Assembly: GCA_016808115.1 (NCBI GenBank)
Contig: JAEQBH010002439.1
Coordinates: 744,001-808,000, forward strand
DNA length: 64,000 bases
Origin: Tetrastigma voinierianum
Lineage: Eukaryota; Streptophyta; Magnoliopsida; Vitales; Vitaceae
Reading direction: 5' to 3'
The notes under the pieces are model-generated. The model saw only the letters and a list, made by a program, of their open reading frames with translations, was not told the DNA's origin and searched no databases. Numbering within the stretch: position 1 is the stretch's first letter; each line of letters begins with the position of its first letter. This document shows positions 33,346 through 42,846 of the stretch, in pieces. Both the position numbers and the translations under genes were made by a program.

Positions 33346-35768
33346 TGTGATGCATTAAAACCTAGGGGTCCCATTGATCAACCGTCAACCCGCATAAATA
33401 CTACCTTAGATAGTCGTATACCTAAGCTTTGATACCAAACTGGTATCAAATACCTATGAATATCGAGTGGCTTGATACCACCTCGATACGTCCCATTCAT
33501 CGGATCCATTCATCCATATTTAAATTAAAAATATGAGAAAATTACATTTAAACAGTTTGTAAGAGTTCGATCACGACTCTCTTACCATTATTACATACAG
33601 AAACTAGATTGTTCCATAATTTTACAAAAAGGATTTATTAAGGCCACATGCTAGCCTTCTTCACAATTACGGCCTCGAATGAGTGTCGTCCACCGGTGTA
33701 CATTCCGCACTTGAAATGTTTTCCCATGAAGGGTGAGCCATGCCTAGTAGAGAATATATCTTACAAGGGCTACTCCCCATCTAGGTGCACATGCAATGGT
33801 CATGTTCCACACTTTCACATCCACATTCCAAGTAAAAACATGAAATTTCTATTATGGAATCCTACATGTCATGCCATGAAATGAGATGAGACTCAATCAT
33901 ACCATGCGAGTCTTACCGCTCACATCATACCCGAATCATACCGGCTCTATCACACACAATGCCGAGGCCCATGCGTGATAAAATCCATCATTTCTGGATT
34001 ACATCCAATGATCATTTTACAAAACAAATTCATTTGTTTTTAAACCAAAAGCTTTTAGATGTTATACCTCAATGATCATTCATATTAAAAACTTATGTGT
34101 CTTTTTGAGGGTAGCTAATTTTTGGTGTCACACCGCAGGCTTCGGACACCTAGACACTTTTACGGGCTTTCACAGTTGGAATTATGTCTAACCACACTAA
34201 CGGGTCTTTCACAGAAGTGTCTATCCACCTTTATAATACCCGACACAAGTTTTCTTTACCACTTTATTCAACCGTGCAACTCTATTGGACTTCTTCCCAC
34301 TTGATCGAGCCCACACAATCAAACACCAAATGCAATGTTGATTCTTGACCATGCACTCTTCCAGATTAATCACATTAAAAGATTGCATATGGATACAATG
34401 CACTGTGCGTATTATATAAATGCCACATGTATAATGAATGCTACATGGACAACACAATCCACACCACTTACCGGGTGTCATGGATAATCACATCAACTGC
34501 ATATGACTTCCATACATCATTTCATTCATGTCAATATATTGTGCACACATATATCAACATCAACATACAATATGTCATTCTATGTTCAAGCAATGACACA
34601 CACACAATCAAGCCATGTAATGTCCATTAGCACATATAAACTCATCACATGTCAATACATTAGAACACACATATTGACATCCAAACATGTCACTCTTAGT
34701 CAAGTAATGACACTCTCGAACAAATTATTACAATGGCCCAGAAATGACCTACATTGATCATAAATCGGGCAGACTGAACAATAACAAACACATGCCTCAC
34801 TCGGTCGCGGGGCTCTCCTGGCGTAGCCTGCCTTTGCCCAGATGGTTTGCCTAGGCAGAAAAAGCAACTTGCCTGGCGGACCCCGGAAAGTTCTATTCCT
34901 TGTACTCGGGCTCGCTGGCGGCTCTCTCCCTAAGCAGGCGGATCCCTTCACCTAGGTGAACACCACCTTTGCTTAGGTATAGACTCCTTCTTCTTAGAGA
35001 CCCAATGTCCTTGCCTTGGTAAAGGACTCCTGATAAGAACTCGAACATCCGACCATTTTTAGGCTCAAAAATAGAAAATAAACCAAGTAGGAAGAATTCC
35101 CTACCTCTTGGAGCATAGAAGAATCCCTAGGAAGCCTCGTGGACACTTCCTAAACTCGAAAATTTTGATTTCCCTAACTCCTCGTTTGGATCCTCATCAA
35201 AATCCCGCGTTTTTTGGTACCCATGTGTAGCCCTCATCGATGAGATGAACTTTCGTTCTTGGCGGAGTAGACTTGTTCGGCGAACTCCGTGGATCGCGGC
35301 TCTCTTCTTTCTCTCTTCTCTCGCTTTTCTCGATCAAACCAAGAAAAATGGGGCTCTTTTGCCTAATTTTATTTGCTCCAACCTTAAGTTAAGTAAGTGG
35401 CCCATGTCGCGCCATGTGTCCACATTTGCTCGGGTCCGATTTTGGCCCGAAGCGATTTATTTCGTCTTAGTTGAAGTCCACAATATTTTCTATGAACTTA
35501 GCTCAAGTTATTTCCTAACTTCCGAGATTTTCGTAAAAATCTCGTCCTTAGGAGTCACTGGACACCCGTCACCTTGAAAGACTTGAAATTCAGACTGTCT
35601 CAGAATTCGACAAAATTTGTCTAACTAGATTTCGCGAGATGAATCCAACAGTGAGGTCCATTTCGTCATTTGAGATCTATAAAATTTTTAGGTTTTCAAC
35701 CTGTATTATAGCGGTAAATTACAATTATGCCCTTTTTAGAAAAATTCAATTTTTTCTCGGGTTTTACA
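33346..35768 (-). mobile_element. Solo LTR F (chromovirus-type, F/G family)
   Basis: On the minus strand it starts TGTAAAACC and ends CATCACA, 2.4 kb with no internal domain. It is the reverse complement relative of G (56685-59014), sharing tgtgacacc, cccgacacaagttttctttacca, gtgtcatggataatcacat and the flanking ttatagatctc/gatggacctcac block. Flanks are aattc (33341-33345) and aattt (35769-35773), a target duplication with one mismatch. It lies inside the gag-like region of A. Confidence 0.83.
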
Positions 35769-36351
35769 AATTTTTTCTCTTGTGGAGGTTACGTTCTCTC
35801 ATATATGAATGGAGCTTTTGCCATATTTTAAAAGTTTGTCTTTGCTCTACTCATGAATTGAGCATGAGCGACGATGTAATCCGATTGTGTATTAGCGAGA
35901 TGCTCCATGGCCTTCTCAAGATCTGTCTTATATTTTAGAGGTTGGTGAGCATTCTGATTTTTCTCCCATAAGAAGTTTAGGTGATGCTTCCATCCTAGGT
36001 TGTATGTGTTCAAGTATGGGTTATGATATTGCTGATTGTAGTTACCCACATACTGAACCTGCCCCATAGGCACAAAAGGATTTCGAGCTTAACATTGCAC
36101 TCTTTGATGCGGATCATAATCTAGTCATTGACTTTGTAGTTGATGAGTTAGGAGAGCTACTTGGGTTGTTAAGTCGTGGAGAGCATCCATATTGAATCAA
36201 GTTACTATAAAACAAAAACTAAATAGAAAACTAAATTAAAGCAAAAAATAGAAAATAAGATAAATAAATAAAAAAATTATCCAAAATTAAAACTAAACTA
36301 TATCCAAAGCAAGACAGGATTATTTCAATCAATATAAATTGAAAACGTAGT
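35769..36351 (-). pseudogene. Element A gag fragment
   Basis: The minus-strand frame 36073-35828 (81 codons) reads MGQVQYVGNYNQQYHNPYLN, TYNLGWKHHLNF and LEKAMEHLANTQSDY. This is the 'NPYxNTYNxGWxxHPNFSW' region of Tat/Athila Gag. A degraded stretch to about 36200 lies upstream in the element. The frame originally continued into 33345 before F inserted. Confidence 0.75.
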
Positions 36352-36366
36352 CCTCGACAATGACAC
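36352..36366 (-). other. Primer-binding site of element A
   Basis: The minus strand reads TGTGTCATTGTCGAG, a decayed TGGCGCCGTTGTCGAG, adjacent to the LTR end. Confidence 0.65.
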
Positions 36367-37087
36367 AAAAAACTTGTTGTTGCGATTTTATACGTGCAAA
36401 TACTCACCACAAGTGTACGGATCGTGCAAGTAATAAAGTTTACTAATTAAGTCTGGGATGTCAAACCCACAGGGACTACATCTATTGAGTACCAATCTAA
36501 TCTAACCCTAATTTTGTTTGGATGGAAATTGAGAGTGATGTGTTGTTTAACTAATTATGAAGAAAAATCAAATTCTACAAGGAATCTACGGTTTCTAATT
36601 TCACCTAAGTTAATCTCAATGCCTAGGGCTTGATTCAATCCTAAAGCGATAGATTCATATATTGAAGGTCGATTAGTCCTCTTATAGTGTTGATCTCTCT
36701 CGATGTCTCAACACCTTATCCACATAGACTAGGTTGGTACATCTTGGCTTCTAACCCCAAATTTATCGGAAGCATTACTGTTTGGCTAATCTCAGGATCA
36801 CGTGGGAGTCATGCATATCTATAGGCTATGATCATTTTTCGCTACTCTATTCTCGATCCCATTCTCTTATCTCCTCTCGATCTCAATTTGAATGTAAAAT
36901 CATGCAAACAATGAGCAGTTTCCCACAAGCATTAAGAACAGAATAAAATACTCAATATATAATGCAACTATAATGAAAGATTGAGCTAAAAAACCTTAAA
37001 CCATTGTTCAAAACTTGGCTACATCATAGCCCTTGAAAAGAAACCTAAAACATGATTAAACTAAATATCAAAAAAATAAAAAAATAA

Positions 37088-37140
37088 AACATAGAAGAAG
37101 AAGAAGAAGAAGAAGGGAAGAAGAAGAAGAAGAAGAAGAT
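37088..37140. repeat. (GAA)n microsatellite
   Basis: Two runs of agaagaag separated by aggga, present in the 5' LTR of A and absent from the 3' LTR copy, so it expanded after insertion or was lost from the other. Confidence 0.85.
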
Positions 37141-37247
37141 GGCTACAAGTGTCCCCAGATCAGGCTTGACACCCTCCACGAAGAGTTCCTCTTATCCTCT
37201 CTTCCACCCCTTTGTCTTTCTCTAAGTTCCCCTTTTTAACGTCCTCT

Positions 37248-37255
37248 CTTTTATA
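37248..37255 (-). promoter_or_regulatory. TATA box in LTR of A
   Basis: TATAAAAG on the element strand within the 5' LTR. It is followed by a pyrimidine-rich leader on the plus map. Likely historic element promoter. Confidence 0.5.
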
Positions 37256-37919
37256 GACATGAATCAAGGGCAAGATAATCTTCATTTTTTTTTTCTTTCT
37301 TTTTCTAATCATCCTAAGAGTCTCCCCACCGATCGACATGGTCTAACTTTCTATTTTGAGACAATATCACAATTTTGGCAATCACTTAAGGGTGGCTGGG
37401 AAATTGGACAAAGAAGGTGTGATTGCTTTGGGAAATTTTTGCATTAGCTTTGCAACCAATTTCCTAATTCTTCCTCCTAACTTCCCGAGGCCATAACTTT
37501 CTCATCCGAACTCCAAATTGGACAATATTTGGCTCTATGGAAAGCTTGAGAAGTCTAAAATCCATATATTTCCATAGGAATGCCATTGTGGGTCATTATG
37601 AAGTTGAAAATTTTCAGAAGAGTTGATTGGTCATGCAAAATTTTTGGTTTTCTCTTCCAATGCTTCCAATTTCAATTATTTTCATCCCATAACAAGTCCC
37701 ATGCATGTTAGAAACCTTGATATTACTTGTAACTTGCCTCTAAATGCTCAAAATGTTGCTAATTGCACCTATTTATTTGAAAAATCACATAAACTTAAGA
37801 TTTTTATCAGTTACGTGCTTAGGAACTAATAACAAGATAAATTGGAGGATATGTGGTGATAAGCTCTCAATTTTGGCTCTAAATATGCATGTAAAAACAA
37901 TTAACTTAAGCACTCATCA

Positions 37920-38827
37920 CCATCCTTTCCAATTTAGGTGTTAAGAGCCATTATTTTTAGTTTAGGTGTTTAGAGCCATTATTTTCATTTTGGCGTTCAG
38001 AGCCATTATTTTCATTTTGGAATTAAGAGCCATTATTTTCATTTTAGGAGTTAGAGCCATTCTTTTCATTTAGGCATTCAAAGCCATTCTTTTCATTTTG
38101 GCGTTCAGAGCCATTCTTTTTAGCTTAAGAATTTAGAGCCATCCTTTCCAGTTTAGGCGTTTAAAGTCATTCTTTTCAATTTAGGCGTTCAGAGTCATTC
38201 TTTTCAGTTTAGGGGTTCAGAGTCATTCTTTTCATTTTGGCATTCAGAGCCATTCTTTTTATTTTGGCGTTTAGAGAAATTATTTTTTTTTTAGCATTCA
38301 AAGCCATTATTTTCATTTTAGGCATTCAAAGCCATCCTCTCCAATTAGGTGCTCAAATCCATTATTTTAATTTTAGCGTTCAGAGTTGTCCTTTTCAATT
38401 TAGACATTTAGAGTCATCCTTTCGAGTTATGCTTGTAAATCCATTCTTTTCATTTTGGCATTCAGATCCATTCTTTTCATTTTAGCGTTCAAACCCATTA
38501 TTTTCATTTTGGCGTTCAGACCTATTCGTTTCATTTTAGGCATTTAGATCCATCCTCTCATATTAAGCGATCAGAGCCATCCTTTTCATTTTGGCGTTTA
38601 GAGACATTTTTTTCCGGTTTAGGCGTTTAAAGCCATCCTCTCCCAGTAGGCATTTTGAGCCATATATTAGGCGTCGAGCCATATTTTAGGCATTCTAGTC
38701 ATTTTTTGGTTTAGGCGTTCAAAGATATTCTTTTCAGTTTAGGCATTCCGAGCTATCTTGTTTAGTTAGGCATTCAAAGTCGTTCTCTTCAGTTTAGTAT
38801 TCAAATCCATAGATAGACATTCATAGT
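37920..38827. repeat. 27-bp minisatellite, right block
   Basis: Around 33 degenerate units of 27 bp (gagccattcttttcatttt plus ggcgttca and variants such as catcctttccagtttaggcg) continue the block at 15031-15214 in phase. Units become more divergent towards 38650-38827. No gene is supported. The 82-codon open frame at 38237 is simply the repeat translated. Confidence 0.87.
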
Positions 38828-39363
38828 CCACATCAATATGGTTATCTACTCTTGGTTGATATTTATGACGATTTTACTTTGTTTCAGATGTGCTTCACAT
38901 TAACTTGTCATATTATTCTTGAGCTTTCCTCCGTTACCATGTTGCTATGTGGTCCCTTGGGCTCGTGCACATGTTTTGATAGTATGGTTGGTCACCTTGT
39001 TCTTTATTGCTATATAGAGATCATATGGTTCCTTGGTACTTGTGCCCACAAGTGGTCTAACTATTAATCAACATAGATATTGATTCTCGAGCCATTTTGG
39101 AGACCATCTAGAGGGATTTTGGATTCACATTCTGACTTGAGTGGTCTCTTAGACCTTTTCTTTTTTTTCTTGCTTTTAGAGTATTTTTAGAGCTTCTTCG
39201 GTTGCTTCGATTTGAGCAAGGTTTTTCTTTTTCTTGGACTCATTTAGGGTTCCCCTTTCTTCTTTGATGGAGTTCATCTCATTTCACTCATTTTTCATGC
39301 ATTCATTTCACTTCATTATTCGTGTACGTTACACTCATGAACTCTATCAAAGAATGGCATATT
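38828..39363. other. Unassigned AT-rich sequence
   Basis: No gene is recognised. A 16-base inverted repeat with one mismatch (39262-39277 ctttgatggagttcat and 39337-39352 atgaactctatcaaag) brackets about 59 bases just before the LTR of element I. Confidence 0.5.
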
Positions 39364-40255
39364 TGTAGGACCCCATTTGAGGGTTTTATTGTCTTTTTTT
39401 CCCCTCTTTTTGGCCTTAGGGAGTGTTTTTAATAGTTAGAGGCCAAGTGTAGGTTATATGGGGTGCCAAGTGTAGGTTAGATGACGTGCCAAGTGTAGGT
39501 TAGAAGGGATGACAAGTGTAAGATGAGGATGAGTTTGAAGGTGTTGGCTTAGGGAGCAAGAACAGTAGGGTTTAAATGGCAAAAGATGCTATTCTTGAAG
39601 AGTGGAGGATCCAAAAATAAGAGAGAGAAAGTTAGAAAAGAGAAAAGGGAGGATAGAAGAAAAGAAGAAAGAAGCTTTGGAGGAGAGCTTCATAAAAGTA
39701 AAAGCTTCAACGATTTTTTGCACCTCCATCATAAGCCAGAAGGTGAAGTACTTTCAATGCCTAAAATTTTTAATTAATTGTATAACATTTTTTACTTCTT
39801 GTATTTGATTTTGGAATTTTATTTGAGTTAAGACGCAATTTTGAAATGGGAAATAAGTGCAAATCTTTAAGCATCTTCTGTTTTCACCCAAATATGGACA
39901 CTTTATGTGTTTCTATTAAATTAAATTAGTAGATGATCTTTTTAATTCTTTTTCATATTTATTTTCCTAATTATATACATCTTGAAGTTGAAGTTTGGCA
40001 TATAAATTGTGTATATATGTTTTGTATAGCTAATGGTATGTTTTTTAAGATTTACCCAATACAATAGTTATACACTGGAGCATGAATTAATCCATTCAAT
40101 TTCGTATTTTTTGTCCTCAAATTCATTTTTTTATACATTTCAGACATCTTAAGGGACTTGTATAATTTTTAGTATGACTTTACAAGACTCCTAAGTTAGA
40201 TCTAAAAATCCATTTTATCGTGCTTTATTCACCATGTTCTAGACCTTTGTATATA
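39364..40255 (+). repeat. LTR of element I (Ogre/Tat-like), left segment
   Basis: It starts TGTAGGACCCC, a common beginning of Ogre-type LTRs. It continues after element H at 53812 and ends at 55462 beside a TGGCGACTCC primer site. It includes four 23-bp tandem units at 39442-39533. The open frames at 39586-39808 are A/G-rich LTR sequence without domain support. Confidence 0.62.
39442..39533 (+). repeat. Four tandem 23-bp units
   Basis: Units begin at 39442, 39465, 39488 and 39511 with gccaagtgtaggtta or a close variant. The last unit is the most diverged. Confidence 0.88.
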
Positions 40256-40868
40256 TGATAGTGCTTTCTCTCTGGAATCTTGGGAGTTGGGCTTTTCGAG
40301 GCCGTTGGGCCGATTTGATGGATTGGATCGTTGGACAGCTTCATCTTTTTGCACAAAAGGGGTGATCGGCGGGGTGTGCCGGTCTCCGCTCAGAGATAAG
40401 CTAAGTCGGTTATGAAAAAGAATTAGCTTTGTTTTCTATGGTGTAATTCTTACTTTCAGTAAGCGAGCAGTTTGTAATTTATAAAAATAGTGGTTACTTT
40501 CCTTGTTAGATGGTGATACGATATCTTTTATATTGGGTGAGGAGTTTTTTTTTTCCTTATCATGGACCGATTCTAAAGGGATAATGGAGAAGCCGTGATC
40601 GTGTGAGATATTTCTTTCCTAATCCGTGAGTAGCGGATCATGGAGACTAGGCGCCTTTCCTTTTACATGAGTTTTTTGGACCACCTACATCACTCGATTA
40701 TCTGGCAAGGCGGCTTTGATTCTGGACCTAGGCCCATGTGCTCTAGCATAGGTAGGATCCCTTTGTGGGCTGAGCTATTTTATTGGGTTTGTGCCCCGAC
40801 TCCCTTCATAAGGCGGAGGTTTGGGCTTGCGTTCTGGGCCTGCTCACGTGTTGCTCTCTGCCCTATCA
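40256..40868 (-). repeat. 3' LTR of element H
   Basis: 613 bp, aligned with 53184-53811 (tggttactttccttgttagatgg, tttttggaccacctacatcac, cacgtgttgctctctgcc shared). Its edges TGATAG and CTATCA are canonical. Confidence 0.88.
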
Positions 40869-40882
40869 GTAGCCCCCCAGCC
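40869..40882 (-). other. Polypurine tract of element H
   Basis: The minus strand reads tggctggggggcta(c) directly before the LTR start TGATAG. Confidence 0.72.
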
Positions 40883-41314
40883 ATTGGCTGAAGCAGGCTC
40901 AGGCAAGGGATGAAGCGTTTCTCGATCGATTGTGGATTCCACGTGGCTTACAGGGGATGGTTTGATCTGAGCTTTGTTGTCGTCAAACGTCTCGTGGTAA
41001 TGATGGCGCTCTTTCGATTTTCGCACCCATTTGGAAAGTTGCTTCTCCTGCCTTTAGAAACATTTCTTGTATCACACTTTCTTCTGTGGGTTTGGAAGTG
41101 TCTTTGATCATATCTCAAAACTGCTTATGGTGCTTTCTGTCGTTTTGTCTTCATAAGGGTCGTTTTCCTTGTTTTCCTCCTTAGTTTGGTGCGTTTCCCT
41201 TCTTCTTCGTCTGTTTTCTTTTCCTTGTTTTGAATTTCAGGTTGTTAGGGCGTATTGGGTTGAGGTCCCACCTTTTTCGTTGTTTCACTTGTTCTCTTTC
41301 TCCGCTAATTAGTC

Positions 41315-42680
41315 ATGCGTGCTTCTATAGGCCTGCGCATAGAGGGAAGGCTGGCTAACGAGTCTGAGTCGGGGCAAAATGGCGGTGGACTCGGTGGCCC
41401 TATCGCTGTGGTGGCCAAGGTCCTTCTAGTAGGCTATCTTCCTTCGCCAAGTAAGGGTAAGGGGAAGATTAGTGAGATTAGGTATCCTGGTGGCTCTGAC
41501 TATTTGAGGGTTGTTGGGAGGTATATCACGAGCTTATTTGTGGAGCCTAGCGGTCGAGCCTTCGTTAAGCTGAAATTTTGCTACTTCGTTATGGACTGGT
41601 ATGCGAATCCGGTGTCACGATATTCTCCGCGTCTTATGTGGTGTCCGTTCCCAAGATGGTCTTCTTCTTTGAGGCGGCCTTTGAGAATAGTCTTCGATTT
41701 CCTTTGCACCTCTACATAAAAAGTGTTTTACAACATTTGTGTGTGTCAGATCCCGGCTCTCTCCCAATTTTTGGGGCGTCTTGGTCGACCTTTTGGTTTT
41801 CTTTAGGGATAAGGGCCTCGGGGTCCCTAGTATTGCTCTGTTGCTAGATCTCTTCAGTGTGAAAGAGGCCTCGGAAGGCTTCTTGTATATTTCTAAGCGA
41901 GCCACAACCAACCCTATTATTTCCGACCTCCCTTCTTCCCATAAGCATTGGAAAGAATGTTATTTCTTCGTCGGGGTCAACAGAGTCTGACCACTGCCGA
42001 CCCGAGACGACACGGTAGGGATTTCAGCGGTGAACTGCCCTTGAGAACCTCACATTGAGTTTTGTCATGCTAGTAGGGGTTAATTCTTCAATGGTCAAGT
42101 TATGATTTTGACGTTGTTGTGGTTGTGTTGCCCTCAGGTATCCGTCCTGACCTTACTCTTGAGGACAAGGAAGTGAAGTGGCGGCTGGGCAAGTGTCGCC
42201 CTCTGTCGTATTCCGATCTGATCAAGTTGGACCTTCCTGGCTCTTCAAGAGTAAGCCCTTCTAGTTCTCCTCTTTCGAAATCTCCTCCACTCCCTGCTAT
42301 GGAAGCTTCTCCTGGGGGGCCTCTTGTTGTGAAGCCAACTCGGGGAGAACTTCGGGCCGTGTGGAGCTGTTGGCGAAGAAGAAGAGGAGCGTGAAGCGCA
42401 GGGCTCAGGATCCTCCTGAGGGCAGCCTCTCGGCTCGGGGTAAGGTCCTGAAGTTGGGAGTATCTGATCCCCGCTCAAGCACCCAAGTTCAGGTGAGGGG
42501 GCAGGCGTGGTCCTCTTCGGTCGGGTGTCACCAGGAGCGAGTCATGTGATGTCCTCGTCCTCATTTGCGGGGAGACAAGGGTTCTTCGAGGAAGGCTTCC
42601 GAGCTTCCTTTGAAAGTCCTTCCTATCTCTGTCTAGAGCCTTTCGGCGCAAAACTCCTCACCTTCCCCCCTAACACGGGG
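41315..42680 (+). pseudogene. Convergent accessory gene of H, N-terminal and middle parts (putative gypsy-type transposon family)
   Basis: The gene is on the strand opposite to gag-pol. ATG 41315 opens a Gly/Ser-rich start, then at least four frame changes join segments in three frames. These include FFFEAAFENSLRFPLHLYI at 41650-41710, PNFWGVLVDLLVFFRDKGLG at 41760-41820, LLLDLFSVKEASEGFLYISK, and SHKHWKECYFFVGV at 41938-41980. A later segment (42119-42549) is Ser/Pro- and Lys-rich. The order PLHxF, PNxWxxLxxxxVF, FYF-like and SHKxWKxxFFFV is what I know from the plant family annotated 'putative gypsy type transposon' (Pfam Transposase_28). Its biochemical role is unknown. A tttcag acceptor-like site at 41240 suggests a leader intron. 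The decay says it is no longer functional. Confidence 0.68.
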
Positions 42681-42846
42681 AGATGCGGGAGATGATCGCT
42701 TTGAAAATTTGAGGAGGGGTGAGGACTCGTACTCACTGCGTCTCGAACTCATAAGTGAACATTTCGTCTATTCTTCGGGACTAAGTCTCAAGAAAGTAAA
42801 ACCACAGTACGTGAGAGGCTCTGGCCTTGTCCCTCCAGGGGACCGT

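Larger units (their letters stand above)
15215..37919 (-). mobile_element. Element A: non-autonomous Tat-like LTR element with nested insertions
   Basis: The 5' LTR is at 36375-37919. The 3' LTR is at 15215-15292 plus 23437-24607, split by element K. The primer site (36366-36352) and polypurine tract (24618-24608) adjoin the correct LTR ends on the minus strand. The element lies inside the 27-bp minisatellite; catcc flanks it on both sides (15211-15215 and 37921-37925, or tcatc/ccatc if the LTR is cut at canonical TG/CA). After removing K, E and F, about 5.4 kb remain, with only gag-like coding and no pol. It must have relied on proteins from a relative. Confidence 0.85.
36375..37919 (-). repeat. 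5' LTR of element A
   Basis: 1545 bp, minus strand TGATGAGTGCTT to GCAACAACA. A TATA box (TATAAAAG, minus strand, 37255-37248) is well placed for the element promoter. It carries a GAA-rich microsatellite at 37088-37140. It matches 15215-15292 plus 23437-24607. Confidence 0.84.

Noticed and set aside
37920..38827. Regularly spaced short repeats as a possible CRISPR array
   Set aside because: Units are directly abutting, degenerate and without unique spacers; the setting is a plant genome.
41615..41911. 98-codon minus-strand open frame
   Set aside because: It is antisense to the stretch carrying the accessory-gene motifs and shows no retroelement motif of its own.
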